Assembly: GCA_963724015.1 (NCBI GenBank)
Contig: CAVRTM010000014.1
Coordinates: 248,001-312,000 of the forward strand
Direction of reading: 5' to 3'
Origin: CAVRTM01 sp963724015
GTDB lineage: Bacteria; Actinomycetota; Actinomycetes; Actinomycetales; Dermatophilaceae
DNA length: 64,000 bases
Shown here: positions 27,282-38,832 of the stretch, piece after piece
How the letters are laid out: each line of letters starts with the position of its first letter
Position numbering within the stretch: the stretch's first letter is position 1
The notes under the pieces: generated by a model
Databases searched by the model: none
What the model saw: only the letters and a program-made list of their open reading frames with translations
What the model was told of the DNA's origin: nothing
Program-made: the position numbers and the translations under genes

Positions 27282-27480
27282 ATGCCGAAGATGAAGACGC
27301 ACAGCGGCGCCAAGAAGCGCTTCCGCATCACCGGGCAGCGGCAAGGTCATGCGCGAGCAGGCCGGCGGCCGCCACCTGCTGGAGCACAAGTCCTCGCAAG
27401 AAGACGCGCTCGCATCGCCAAGGACTCTGGTGCTCCCCGCGCCGCACGCCAAGAAGATCAAGAAGCTTCTCGGCAAGTAA
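27282..27480 (+). CDS. rpmI: Ribosomal protein bL35 (four +1 breaks)
   Basis: Only 64 aa but broken four times in this sequence. The repaired text matches L35: MPKMKTHSGAKKRFRITGSG, KVMREQAGGRHLLEHKSSKK, TRRIAKDSVLPAPHAKKIKK and LLGK. Because L35 is so conserved, the break sites are well fixed: 27332 (ACC/ACG), 27403 (TCG/TCC), 27411 (CGC/CGT) and 27428 (TCT/TCG). The start ATG 27282 has AAGGAG upstream; the true stop is TAA 27478-27480. Part of infC-rpmI-rplT. Confidence 0.95.
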
Positions 27481-27551
27481 CCGACCACACCATCGCCAGA
27501 ACCGGGCTCGGTCTGTCTCGGTTCAGCATTGACACAGCAAGGAGTACTCAC

Positions 27552-27941
27552 GTGGCACGCGTGAAGCGGGCGGTCAACGCCCAGAAGAAGCGCAGGGTCG
27601 TCCTCGAGCGGGCCAGCGGTTACCGCGGTCAGCGCTCGCGTCTGTACCGCAAGGCCAAGGAGCAGGTCACCCACTCCCTCGGCTACGCCTACCGTGACCG
27701 TCGTGCGCGCAAGGGCGACTTCCGTCGCCTCTGGATCCAGCGGATCAACGCCGGCGCCCGCGCCAACGGCATGACCTACAACCGGTTCATCCAGGGCCTG
27801 AAGGCCGCCGAGATCGAGGTCGACCGCCGCATGCTGGCCGAGCTGGCGGTCAACGACGCTGCCGCCTTCACCGCGCTGGTCGAGATCTCCCGGGCCCACG
27901 TCCCGGCCCAGGCCGCGGTCGACGCGACCGACGCCGCCTGA
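27552..27941 (+). CDS. rplT: Ribosomal protein bL20
   Basis: Intact, 129 aa. MARVKRAVNAQKKRRVVLER, GYRGQRSRLYRKAKEQV and AYRDRRARKGDFRRLWI are the conserved rRNA-binding regions of L20, an early assembly protein of the 50S subunit. The start GTG 27552 has AAGGAG 7 nt upstream (27539-27544). In many bacteria L20 represses its own operon by binding the leader. Confidence 0.97.
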   Translation: MARVKRAVNAQKKRRVVLERASGYRGQRSRLYRKAKEQVTHSLGYAYRDRRARKGDFRRLWIQRINAGARANGMTYNRFIQGLKAAEIEVDRRMLAELAVNDAAAFTALVEISRAHVPAQAAVDATDAA

Positions 27942-27978
27942 GACAGCGCCTGCGACACCACGCGCCGGGGCAACCTCC

Positions 27979-28787
27979 GTGCTGACCAACCCGCGATCCG
28001 ATCGCGTGAAGGCGGTACGGGCGTTGACCCGGCGCGCGGTGCGTTCCAGGGAGGGTCTCTTCCTCGCGGAGGGCCCGCAGTCCGTCCGTGAGGTCGTGGC
28101 CCACCGCCCCGGGCTCGTCCGGGACCTGTACCACTCCGCCGGAGGCCACGGCCCGGCACGCCGAGCGTGCTCGGTGCCGCGGTCGACGCCGGGGTCCTCG
28201 TCCACGAGGTGACGGCCGAGGTGCTGGCGGCCATGTGCGACACGCCGGCGCCGCAGGGCCTGCTCGCGGTCTGCCGGCCGCTGGACGTCGACCTCACCGC
28301 CGTGCTGGACCGGTCGCCCCGCCTGCTGGTGGTCCTGACCAACGTCCGCGACCCCGGCAACGCCGGCACCGTGATCCGCGGGGCGGACGCGGCCGGCGCC
28401 GACGCGGTGCTCGTGAGCGACGCCAGCGTCGACGTCTACAACCCCAAGGTCGTGCGCTCGACCGCCGGCTCGCTGTTCCACCTGCCGATCGTCACCGGGG
28501 TGCCCATCGCGCGGCTCCTCGGCTCCGTCCGCGCGGCGGGCGTGCGGCTGCTGGCCGCCGACGGCTCCGGGGCGGACCTGCTGCACGACGTGGACCTCGC
28601 GCAGCCGCACGCGTGGGTCATGGGCAACGAGGCATGGGGCCTGGAACCGGAGGTGCGCGACGCCTGCGACCAGGTCGTCCGGGTGCCGATCTACGGCAGC
28701 GCCGAGTCGCTGAACCTGGCGATGGCCGCGACCGTGTGTCTCTACACTTCCGCCACCGCGCAGCGACGTGGCGGAGTCAGTGGATAG
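27979..28787 (+). CDS. SpoU/TrmH-family RNA 2'-O-methyltransferase (TsnR-like; two +1 breaks)
   Basis: SPOUT-fold methyltransferase expected to act on rRNA; the gene follows rplT in most actinobacteria. The N-terminal substrate-binding domain (NPRSDRVKAVRALTRRAVR, REGLFLAEGPQSVREVV) is followed by the knotted SAM domain: LTNVRDPGNAGTVIRGADAA, WVMGNEAWGLEPEV and VRVPIYGSAESLNLAMAAT. Breaks near 28137 (GCC/GCG) and 28167 (GCC/GCG) leave a 268-aa product. The start GTG 27979 lacks a clear ribosome-binding site. Confidence 0.92.
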
Positions 28788-28790
28788 AGT
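28785..28790 (+). promoter_or_regulatory. -10 box of a probable leaderless promoter (histidine kinase)
   Basis: TAGAGT overlaps the stop of the methyltransferase gene and ends 7 nt before ATG 28798. The GGGAG next to the ATG is too close to serve as a normal Shine-Dalgarno. Confidence 0.45.
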
Positions 28791-28797
28791 CGGGAGC

Positions 28798-29896
28798 ATG
28801 GCGGTGGACCAGGGCACTCCAGGGGGCGCACGTGCCCTCGGGTGGGACGTCGACGTCCACGACCTGCACCCCGACGGGATGGTGGTCGCCGACGCGGACG
28901 CGCGCATCGTCTACGTCAACGCACGGGCGTGCCAGATCCTCGCGAAGTCGGCCGACAGAGCTCATCGGCACCGACATCCGCGTCTCGTTCCCCCTGCAGG
29001 ACAACGACGGCCGGTCGTGGTGGACCTGCACCGACCCGTGGGGCGGCCTGGCCATCCGGACGGGGCACCGCGAGCGGCTGCTGATCGTCCCGAGCCGTGG
29101 CGAGGTCCTCGTGACCGCCCGCTACGTCCGCCCGGGTCGCAGCCAGCCGGTCAGCTCCGTCATCGTCGCGATCCGCGACGCCGAGGCTCGCCGCCGCGCC
29201 GAGGCCAACAGCGCCGCGCTGATCTCCACGGTGGCGCACGAGCTGCGGTCCCCGCTCACGTCGGTCAAGGGCTTCTCCTCCACGCTGCTGCGGCGCTGGG
29301 GCCGGTTCACCGACGACCAGAAGCGCCTGATGCTGCAGACCATCGAGGCCGACGCGGACCGGGTGACCCGGCTGATCACCGAGCTGCTCGACATCTCCCG
29401 CATCGACGCGGGGCGCCTGCAGGTGCGCAAGCAGCCGGTGGACGTGCCCGGCGTGATCGACCGGCACATCGAGCGCTTCGTGGCCAGCGGCCACGAGCGC
29501 GAGCGGTTCCACCTGACGACCCCGGCTGACGAGCTGCCGGAGACCTGGGCCGACCCCGACCGGCTCGACCAGATCCTCGCCAACCTGATCGAGAACGCCG
29601 TACGCCACGGCGAGGGCAAGGTCAGCCTCGAGGTGATGGCGACCCGTCCCGGCCCCGACCAGGCCCTCGTGGTGACCGTCGGCGACGAGGGCGAGGGCAT
29701 CTCGCTCGAGCACTACCCGCTGGTCTTCACCCGCTTCTGGCACGGGTCCCGCCGTGGAGGGACCGGACTGGGCCTGTACGTCGTCCGTGGCCTGGTCGAG
29801 GCACACGGCGGCAAGATCGAGGTGGACCGCGCCCCCGGTGGCGGTGCCCTGTTCCGGTTCACGCTGCCGGCAGGCGTCCCGGCCCACAACGCCTGA
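28798..29896 (+). CDS. PAS-domain sensor histidine kinase (one +1 break)
   Basis: Soluble kinase, about 365 aa with no membrane segment. A PAS domain (DGMVVADADARIVYVNARAC, residues about 20-110) precedes the HisKA dimerisation domain with phospho-acceptor His in STVAHELRSPLTSVKGFSS (near residue 146), N box NLIENAVRHG, G1 DEGEGI and G2 GTGLGLYVVRGL. One break near 28956 (AGA/AGG) gives SADRLIGTDIRVSFPLQD. No response regulator is nearby, so it is an orphan by position; kinases in this slot before pheS recur in actinobacteria. The stimulus is unknown. Confidence 0.92.
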
Positions 29897-30004
29897 CCGG
29901 CTCCGCCGCGCCCGGCCCCCCTAGACTTCCCCTGCGACCTGCAGCCGCCGCGCACCGGCAGGACCCACGCGCGCGGGCTGACCGACCTCTCCGAAGTGAA
30001 AGCG

Positions 30005-31105
30005 ATGTCTGGACCCAACACGCAGTACGACCCCGTCGAGGTGAGCGCCCTGGAGCCCGGCAGCGCTGGAGCAGGCCGTCCAGGACGCGCTCACCGCCAT
30101 CGCCGCCGCCTCGACGCTGGAGGAGCTCAAGGCCGCCCGGCTCGCCCATCAGGGCGACCGCAGCCCGCTGGCGCTGGCCAACCGCGAGATCGGCGCGCTG
30201 CCGCCGACCGCCAAGGCCGAGGCCGGCAAGCGCGTCGGCGCCGGCCCGCGGCCGGGTGGCCAAGGCGCTGGCCACCCGACAGGCCGAGCTGGAGGCCGAG
30301 CGCGACGCCCAGCTGCTCGTCGCAGGAGTCGGTCGACGTGACGGCCGCCGTGGCCCGGCGCCGCGCGGGCTCGCGCCATCCCGCTCGAGCTGGTGTCCGA
30401 GCGGATCGCCGACATCTTCGTCGGCATCGGCTGGGAGGTCGCCGAGGGGCCGGAGGTCGAGTCCGAGTGGTTCAACTTCGACGCCCTCAACCTCGGCCCG
30501 GACCACCCGGCCCGCCAGATGCAGGACACCTTCTTCGTCGACCCGCCCGACGCCGGGCTGGTCCTGCGCACCCACACCTCGCCGGTGCAGGTGCGCTCCA
30601 TGCTCGAGCGCGAGCTGCCGATCTACGTCGATCTGCCCCGGCAAGGTGTTCCGCACCGACGAGCTGGACGCGACCCACACGCCGGTGTTCCACCAGGTCG
30701 AGGGCCTGGCCATCGACGAGGGCCTGACCATGGCGCACCTGCGCGGCACGCTCGACCGGTTCATCGCCGAGCTGTTCGGCGAGGGCCTGGAGACCCGGTT
30801 GCGGCCGTCGTACTTCCCGTTCACCGAGCCCAGCGCCGAGCTGGACTTCCGCTGCTTCGTCTGCCGCGGGGAGGACGAGGCGTGCCGCACCTGCGGCGGC
30901 ACCGGCTGGATCGAGTGGGGCGGCTGCGGGATGGTCAACCGCAAGGTGCTGCGGGCCTGCGGGATCGACGCCGACCGCTACAGCGGGTTCGCGTTCGGGA
31001 TGGGGATCGAGCGCGGCGCTGATGCTGCGGCACGGCGTCCAGGACATGCACGACATCGTCGAGGGAGACGTGCGCTTCGGCGCGCAGTTCGGGATGGAGA
31101 TCTGA
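30005..31105 (+). CDS. pheS: Phenylalanyl-tRNA synthetase alpha subunit (six +1 breaks)
   Basis: Class-II synthetase catalytic subunit. The N-terminal coiled coil (ALEQAVQDALTAIAAAS to AELEAERDAQLL) binds tRNA; motif 2 region MQDTFFVDPP, RTHTSPVQVRSML, VFRTDELDATHTPVFHQVEG, and motif 3 GMVNRKVLRACG, YSGFAFGMGIERALML follow. CFVCRGEDEACRTCGGTGW is a cysteine-rich insert common in bacterial PheS. Breaks near 30057 (CCC/CCG), 30254 (GCC/GCG), 30324 (GTC/GTG), 30378 (CCC/CCG), 30641 and 31016 (CGC/CGG). 364 aa after repair. GTG 29996 is an alternative start. The stop overlaps pheT. Confidence 0.95.
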
Positions 31106-33654
31106 TGCGCGCGCCGATCTCGTGGCTACGCGACTACGTCGACGTGGCGCCGGGGGTGACCGGCCGCGACGTCGCCGCCAGCCTCGTCCGGGTGGGCCTG
31201 GAGGAGGAGGGGCTGCACGGCGGCGACGTCACCGGCCCGCTCGTCGTCGGCCGGGTGCTGGAGCTCGTCGAGGAGCCGCAGAAGAACGGCAAGACCATCC
31301 GCTGGTGCCAGGTCGACGTGGGCGAGCACGGCCAGAGGCTGACCGACGGCACCCCCCAGGGCATCGTCTGCGGCGCCCTGAACTTCGCCGTCGGCGACCT
31401 CGTCGTGGTCGTCCTGCCCGGCGCGGTGCTGCCCGGCGGCTTCGCGATCTCGGCGCGCAAGACCTACGGCCAGTCTCAGCAACGGGATGATCTGCTCCGC
31501 CCGCGAGCTCGGGCTCGGTGAGGACCACGACGGCATCATCGTGCTGCAGGAGTGGTTCGAGGGCGATGAGGAGGTGCTCGGCGCGCTCAAGCCCGGGGAC
31601 GACGCGATCTCGCTGCTCGGCCTCGAGGACGAGGTCGTCGAGGTCACCATCACCCCCGACCGCGGCTACTGCTTCAGCCTGCGCGGCATCGCCCGCGAGT
31701 ACGGCCACGCCACCGGTGGAGCCTTCCGCGACCCGGCGGGCCTCACCGTGGAGCAGGGCGATGGCCCCGGCTACCCGGTCGAGGTCGCCGACGAGGCACC
31801 GCTGCTGGGCCGCGTGGGCTGCGACCGCTACGTCGCCCGGGTCATCCGCGGCGTGGACGCCTCGAGGCCCTCGCCGCACTGGATGCAGAAGCGCCTCACC
31901 CAGTCGGGCATGCGACCGATCTCCCTGGCCGTCGACATCACCAACTACGTCATGCTCGCCCTCGGTCAGCCGCTGCACGCGTTCGACGTCTCGGGCCTCA
32001 GCGGCTCGATCGTGGTCCGCCGGGCGCGCCCCGGCGAGCAGCTGACGACGCTGGACGACGTCCGGCGCACGCTGTTCCCCGAGGACCTGCTGATCACCGA
32101 CGGCGGGCAGGCGCCGCTGGCCATCGCCGGTGTCATGGGAGGTGCCGCCTCGGAGGTCACCGATGCCACGACCGACATCCTCGTGGAGTCCGCGCACTTC
32201 GACCCGACGACGGTCGCCCGGTCCTCGCGCCGCCACAAGCTGGTCACCGAGGCGTCCAAGCGCTACGAGCGGGGCGTCGACGTCGACCTGGCCGCGGCTG
32301 CCGCCCAGCTGGCCGTGAACCTGCTGCAGGAGCTCGGTGGGGGAGTGCCCGACGCGGGCGTCACCGACGTCGACCTGCGCCGGCCGCGGACCCCGGTCCG
32401 GCTCGACCCCTCGCTCCCCGCCCGGCTGGTGGGGCTGCCGTGGTCCGCCCAGGACGGTCGTCGACACGCTGCGCGAGATCGGCTGCGAGGTCGACGACAC
32501 CGGCGACGGCGACCTCACCGTGCTGCCGCCCAGCTGGCGCCCCGACCTGCAGGACGGCGCCGACTTCGCCGAGGAGGTCGCCCGCCTGCGTGGCTACGAC
32601 CAGATCCCGTCCGTGCTGCCCCAGGCCCCCGGCGGCCGGGGGCTGACCCACGACCAGCGGGTACGCCGTGTGGTCGCCACCACGCTGGCCCACCACGGCT
32701 TCGCCGAGGTGCTCACCTACCCCTTCGTCGGGCGAGAAGGTGCACGACCAGCTCGGGCTGGAGGCCGACGACCCGCGGCGCACCGCCCTGCGCGTGGCCA
32801 ACCCGCTGTCCGAGGAGGCGCCGCTGATGCGGACCTCGGTGCTGTCCACCCTGCTGGAGGCGCTGCGGCGCAACATCTCCCGCGGGCAGCGTGACGTCGC
32901 GCTGTTCGAGGTGGGCCTGGTCACCCGTCCCGAGCTGCCGTTGCGGGTCGCGCCGGTCCCCGGCGTCGACGCCCGCCCCGACTCCGAGACGCTGCAGCAG
33001 ATCCTCGCGGCCGTGCCGCACCAGCCGCGCCGGGTCGCCCTCGTCCTCGCCGGCGATGCCGACCGCGGCGGGTGGTGGGGTCCCGGACGGCCCGCCGACT
33101 GGTCCGACGCCGTCGGCGCGGCGCGCGCCCTGGGCGCGGCCCTGGCCGTCGACCTGACCGTGACCGCAGATGAGCACGCACCATGGCACCCCGGCCGGTG
33201 CGCGCGGATCACCCTGGCCGACGGGACGCTGGTCGGCCACGCGGGTGAGCTGCACCCCAAGGCGCTCGCCGCCCTCGGCCTGCCGGCCCGGACCTGTGCC
33301 GCCGAGCTGGACGTCGACGTGCTCAGCGCCGCCAGCGACACGGTGGTCGAGGCCCGCAGGCTCTCGACCTACCCCGTGGCGCACAGCGACGTCGCCCTCG
33401 TCGTCCCGGCGGACGTCCCCGCCGGCGAGGTCGAGGCGGCGCTGCGCCGGGGCACCGGCGACCTGCTGGAGTCCCTGACGCTCTTCGACGTCTACACCGG
33501 CGACCAGGTCGGGGACCAGCACCGGTCGCTGGCCTACCGGATGGAGTTCCGGGCACCGGACCGCACGCTGACGACCGAGGAGGTCAACGGCCTGCGCGAC
33601 CGGGCCATCGCGAGCGCGGCGGCGGCGACCGGCGCCGTGCAGCGCGGAGCCTGA
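31105..33654 (+). CDS. pheT: Phenylalanyl-tRNA synthetase beta subunit (three +1 breaks)
   Basis: Structural/editing subunit, about 848 aa. Order: N-terminal region MRAPISWLRDYVDVAPGVTG, EMAP/OB tRNA-binding domain (residues 40-150), the SARELGLGEDHDGIIVLQE block, B3/B4 editing domain (VDITNYVMLALGQPLHAFD), B5, the pseudo-catalytic core (NPLSEEAPLMRTSVLSTLL) and the FDX-ACB anticodon-binding domain at the C-terminus (LSTYPVAHSDVALVVPADV). Breaks near 31474 (TCT/TCC), about 32450 (TCC/TCG is one reading) and 32730 (GGG/GGC). TGATG overlap with pheS. Confidence 0.95.
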
Positions 33655-33655
33655 C

Positions 33656-34453
33656 GTGAGCGCCGTCGCGCTGGTGACCGGCGCCTCGCGCGGCATCGGC
33701 CGCGAGATCGCGACGGCGCTCGCCGGTGCCGGCTACGCCGTGGCCGCCGTCGGTCGCGACACCGGTGCCCTGGCCACTCTCGAGCGCGACATCACGGCCG
33801 CGGGCGGGCGGATCCTCGTGGAGCGGGCCGAGGTGACCGACCCGGCCGAGGTCGACGACTGCGTGGGCGCGGTGATGGAGGCCTTCGGACGCCTCGACGT
33901 CCTGGTCAACAGTGCCGGCGTCATCGAGCCGGAGGTGCCGCTGTGGGAGGCCGAGGTCGAGCAGTGGTGGCGGACGATGACGGTCAACGTGCGCGGCCCC
34001 TTCCTGATGAGCCGCGCGAGCATCCCGCACATGATCGACGGCGGCGGTGGGCGGGTGGTCAACCTCGCCAGTGGCGCCGGCCTGCGGGAGCGGGGCGACC
34101 TCACGGCGTACAGCGCCAGCAAGTCGGCCCTCTCGCGGCTCACCGGCGGCATCCACGAGGCCGGCCAGGTCCACGGCATCCGGGCGTTCGACCTCTCGCC
34201 GGGAGTCGTGCGCACCGACATGACCGAGAGCATGCTCATGCACGTCGGCCGGACCGAGTGGACCTCGCCGCAGGACGTGACCGACCTGCTCCTGGCCCTC
34301 TGCTCGGGCGACTTGGACGCCTGGTCCGGTCGCTACGTCCGCGCGGGCATCGACACCGCCGCCTCGCTGCGGGAGCAGGCAGCCGGCGGCGTCGGTCCGG
34401 ACGACCGCGCCCTGCGGCTGCACCCGTGGGGGCCGGACGACCCCCTGGCCTGA
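33656..34453 (+). CDS. Short-chain dehydrogenase/reductase
   Basis: Intact, 265 aa, classical SDR: NAD(P) motif VTGASRGIGREIATAL (residues 7-22), VLVNSAGVIEPEVPL, catalytic Ser in VVNLASGAGL and YSASKSALSRL with catalytic Tyr and Lys near 156/160. The C-terminal segment after LSPGVVRTDMTESML is longer than usual by some 30 residues. The substrate is unknown. GTG 33656 starts 1 nt after the pheT stop, so it shares the pheST transcript. Confidence 0.9.
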   Translation: MSAVALVTGASRGIGREIATALAGAGYAVAAVGRDTGALATLERDITAAGGRILVERAEVTDPAEVDDCVGAVMEAFGRLDVLVNSAGVIEPEVPLWEAEVEQWWRTMTVNVRGPFLMSRASIPHMIDGGGGRVVNLASGAGLRERGDLTAYSASKSALSRLTGGIHEAGQVHGIRAFDLSPGVVRTDMTESMLMHVGRTEWTSPQDVTDLLLALCSGDLDAWSGRYVRAGIDTAASLREQAAGGVGPDDRALRLHPWGPDDPLA

Positions 34454-34460
34454 CCCCCGA

Positions 34461-34497
34461 TGTGCATAGATACAGGCCGCTCTGTATATTCATGCGC
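34461..34497 (+). promoter_or_regulatory. Candidate ArgR operator overlapping the argC promoter
   Basis: A sharply AT-rich patch in the SDR-argC gap contains GATACAG-GCCGCT-CTGTATA, an inverted repeat with perfect 6-bp arms ATACAG/CTGTAT at 34470-34475 and 34482-34487, flanked by GCATA and TTCATGC half-site-like text typical of ARG boxes. TATATT at 34485-34490 is a good -10 and ends 7 nt before ATG 34498, suggesting a leaderless argC mRNA. argR lies in the same operon, so autoregulation is expected. Operator identity is inference from motif and context. Confidence 0.6.
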
Positions 34498-35541
34498 ATG
34501 ACGTCAGTGGCAGTCGCCGGAGCGAGCGGGTACGCCGGAGGGGAGATCCTCCGGCTGGTGCTCGCCCACCCCGACCTGCAGGTCGGCGCGCTCACCGCGG
34601 CCTCGAGCGCCGGCACCCCTCTCGGGCAGATCCACCCGCACCTGCACCCGCTGGCCGAGGAGGTCCTGCTCGAGACCACGCCGCAGACGCTGGCCGGTCA
34701 CGACGTGGTCTTCCTCGCGCTGCCGCACGGCGCGTCGGCCGCCCTCGCGGCCCAGCTGCCCGAGGACGTCGTCGTGGTCGACTGCGGCGCCGACTTCCGC
34801 CTGACCGACGCGCGGGCCTGGACCGGTTTCTACGGCACCGAGCACGCCGGTTCGTGGCCCTACGGGCTGCCGGAGCTGCCGCTGCCCGGCGGTGCCTCCG
34901 GACGGGACGCGCTCGCGGGCCGGACCCGCATCGCGGTGCCGGGCTGCTACCCGACGGCCTGCAGCCTGGCGCTCGCGCCCGGCTTCGTGGCCGGGCTGCT
35001 CGAGCCGCAGGACGTCGTCATCGTCGCCGCCAGCGGCACCTCGGGGGCCGGCAGGTCCCTCAAGCCGCACCTGCTCGGCGCCGAGGTGATGGGGTCGATG
35101 TCGCCGTACGGCGTGGGCGGCACCCACCGGCACACCCCCGAGATCGAGCAGAACCTCGGCCTCGCCGCCGGCCGCCCGGTCACCGTCTCCTTCACCCCTA
35201 CCCTCGCGCCGATGCCTCGCGGCATCCTCGCCACCTGCACCGCCAGGGCCACCGAGGGCGCGACGGCGCCCGAGGTCCGCGCCGCGTGGCAGAAGGCGTA
35301 CGCCGACGAGCCGTTCGTGCGCCTGCTGCCCGAGGGGCAGTGGCCCCGGACGGCGGACGTCCTCGGCAGCAACGTGGTGCAGGTCCAGGTCGCCCTCGAC
35401 GAGCGCACCGGGCGGGTCGTCGCCGTCGCGTCGGTCGACAACCTCACCAAGGGCACCGCCGGCGCCGCCATCCAGTGCGCCAACCTCGCCCTCGGCCTGC
35501 CCGAGACCACGGGGCTGCCGACCGTGGGGGTGGCGCCGTGA
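34498..35541 (+). CDS. argC: N-acetyl-gamma-glutamyl-phosphate reductase
   Basis: Third step of arginine synthesis, NADPH-dependent. Intact, 347 aa. VAVAGASGYAGGEILRLVL (nucleotide-binding Gly motif), VVDCGADFRLTD, the catalytic Cys in RIAVPGCYPTACSLAL, ASGTSGAGRSLKPHLLG, GTHRHTPEIEQNLG and VDNLTKGTAGAAIQ are present. ATG 34498 is preferred because it fits the -10 geometry; ATG 34492 is in frame. First gene of the arg operon; its stop overlaps argJ. Confidence 0.96.
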   Translation: MTSVAVAGASGYAGGEILRLVLAHPDLQVGALTAASSAGTPLGQIHPHLHPLAEEVLLETTPQTLAGHDVVFLALPHGASAALAAQLPEDVVVVDCGADFRLTDARAWTGFYGTEHAGSWPYGLPELPLPGGASGRDALAGRTRIAVPGCYPTACSLALAPGFVAGLLEPQDVVIVAASGTSGAGRSLKPHLLGAEVMGSMSPYGVGGTHRHTPEIEQNLGLAAGRPVTVSFTPTLAPMPRGILATCTARATEGATAPEVRAAWQKAYADEPFVRLLPEGQWPRTADVLGSNVVQVQVALDERTGRVVAVASVDNLTKGTAGAAIQCANLALGLPETTGLPTVGVAP

Positions 35542-36691
35542 GCGTCACCGCACCGGCCGGGTTCCGCGCCGCCGGCGTCACCGCCGGGCTCAAGCCCAGC
35601 GGCCGGCCCGACGTGGCCCTGGTGGTCAACGACGGCCCCGACCACCACGCCGCCGCGGTCTTCACCGGCAACCGGGTCGAGGCCGCACCGGTGACGTGGA
35701 GCCGCCAGGTGCTGGCGGACGGCCGCGTCGACGCGGTGGTGCTGAACTCCGGCGGTGCCAACGCCTGCACCGGCGCCCAGGGGTTCGCCGACACCCACGC
35801 CACGGCGGAGCACGTCGCGCAGGCGCTGGGCGTCTCCGCCGGCGACGTCGCCGTCTGCTCGACCGGGCTGATCGGCGAGCTGCTCCCGATGGACCGGCTC
35901 ACCGCCGGCGTGACCGGCGCGGCGGCCTCCCTGTCCGCCGACGGCGGCCCCGACGCCGCCGAGGCGATCTGCACCACCGACACGGTGAGCAAGCAGGTGC
36001 TGGTGGAGCGCGGCGGCTGGTCGGTCGGTGGCATGGCCAAGGGCGCCGGCATGCTGGCCCCGGCCCTCGCGACGATGCTCGTGGTGCTCACCACCGACGC
36101 GGTCGCCGACGCCGCCTCGCTGGACGCGGCGCTGCGGTCCGCCACCTCGACCACGTTCGACCGGATCGACTCCGACGGCTGCATGTCCACCAACGACACG
36201 GTGCTGCTGCTGGCCTCCGGCGCGTCCGGGGTCACCCCGACCCCCGACGAGCTCACCGACGCGGTCACCGCGGTCGTGCGCCTCCCTGGCGCGGCAGCTC
36301 ATCGCCGACGCCGAGGGCGCCGCCCACGACATCGAGATCGAGGTGCGCTCGCGCCGCGACGGTCCCCGACGCGCTGGAGGTCGCCCGCGCCGTCGCCCGC
36401 AACAACCTGTTCAAGTGCGCCGTGTTCGGCGGCGACCCCAACTGGGGCCGCGTCCTGGCCGCGGTCGGCACCACCCGCGCCGCCTTCGAGCCGGCCGCCC
36501 TCGACGTCGCCATCAACGGCGTCCAGGTGTGCCGCGCCGGCGGCGTGGGCGAGGACCGCTCGCTCGTCGACCTCGGCCGGCGCGAGGTCCACGTGGTCGT
36601 GGACCTGCACGCCGGCGACGAGACCGCGACGGTCTGGACCAACGACCTCACCCACGACTACGTCCACGAGAACTCGGCGTACAGCACATGA
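35538..36691 (+). CDS. argJ: Glutamate N-acetyltransferase (ArgJ; two +1 breaks)
   Basis: Ornithine acetyltransferase of the cyclic arginine pathway; autoprocessed into two chains. The cleavage site is in GGMAKGAGMLAPALATMLVV (before the Thr). Other blocks: LKPSGRPDVALVVND, VLNSGGANACTG, FDRIDSDGCMSTNDT, then NNLFKCAVFGGDPNWGRVL near the C-terminus. Breaks near 36281 (GTG/GTC) and 36352 (TCG/TCC). 383 aa after repair. Starts in overlap with argC, ends in overlap with argB. Confidence 0.95.
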
Positions 36692-37625
36692 CCAGCCTTC
36701 GCGACCGGCGCGACCAGACGTCCCTCGACCGCTGCCTCGGCCAAGGCGCAGACCCTCGTCGAGGCGCTGCCGTGGCTCGAGCGCTTCCGGGGCGCGGTCG
36801 TCGTGGTCAAGTACGGCGGCAACGCCATGGTCGACGACGAGCCTCAAGGCCGCCTTCGCCCAGGACATCGTGTTCCTGCGCTACGCCGGCCTGCGCCCCG
36901 TCGTCGTCCACGGCGGCGGCCCGCAGATCGCGGCGATGCTCGACCGGGTCGGGCCTGACCAGCGAGTTCCGCGGCGGCCTGCGGGTCACCACGCCCGAGG
37001 TGATGGACGTCGTCCGGATGGTGCTGACCGGCCAGGTCGGCCGCGAGCTCGTCGGCCTGCTCAACCAGCACGGCCCGGTCGCCGTCGGCCTGTCCGGCGA
37101 GGACGCCGCCCTGTTCGGCGCCCGCAGGCGCTCGGTCGTGGTCGACGGCGACGAGGTGGACCTCGGCCTGGTCGGGGACGTCGAGACGGTCAACCCCTCC
37201 GCGGTGATGGACATCCTCGACGCGGGCCGGATCCCCGTCGTCTCCACCGTCGCGCCCGACCTCGACGACGAGGGCCAGGTCCTCAACGTCAACGCCGACA
37301 CCGCCGCGTCCGCGCTCGCGGTCGCCCTGGGGGCGCAGAAGCTGGTCGTCCTCACCGACGTCGAGGGCGTCTACGGCGAGCTGGCCCGACCGCCGACTCG
37401 CTGATCTCGCTCCTGGCCGTCTCCGACGCCGAGGAGCTGCTGACGCCAGGTCGACGCCGGGATGGTGCCCAAGCTCGAGGCCTGCGTCCGCGCCGTCCGC
37501 CAGGGCGTCCCCCAGGCGCACGTCATCGACGGCCGCCAGCCGCACTCGCTGCTGCTCGAGGTGTTCACCAGCGAGGGCATCGGCACCATGATCGTGCCCG
37601 ACTCCGAGACCGAGAGGCCCCAGCC

Positions 37626-37629
<4 letters not shown>
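36688..37629 (+). CDS. argB: Acetylglutamate kinase (about six +1 breaks)
   Basis: Second step and usual feedback point of arginine synthesis. Repaired text: VVVVKYGGNAMVDD (phosphate-binding Lys/Gly loop), RYAGLRPVVVHGGGPQIAAM, SEFRGGLRVTTPEVMDVV, GLSGEDAALFGARRRSVV, VLNVNADTAASALAVALGA, VVLTDVEGVYGSWPTADSL, DAGMVPKLEACVRAVRQGV. Breaks near 36730, 36840, 36955 (GGG/GGC), 37388 (GGC/GGG), 37396 (CCC/CCG) and 37449 (ACG/ACC). 311 aa. ATGA overlaps at both ends. Confidence 0.94.
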
Positions 37630-38828
<1,199 letters not shown>

Positions 38829-38832
<4 letters not shown>

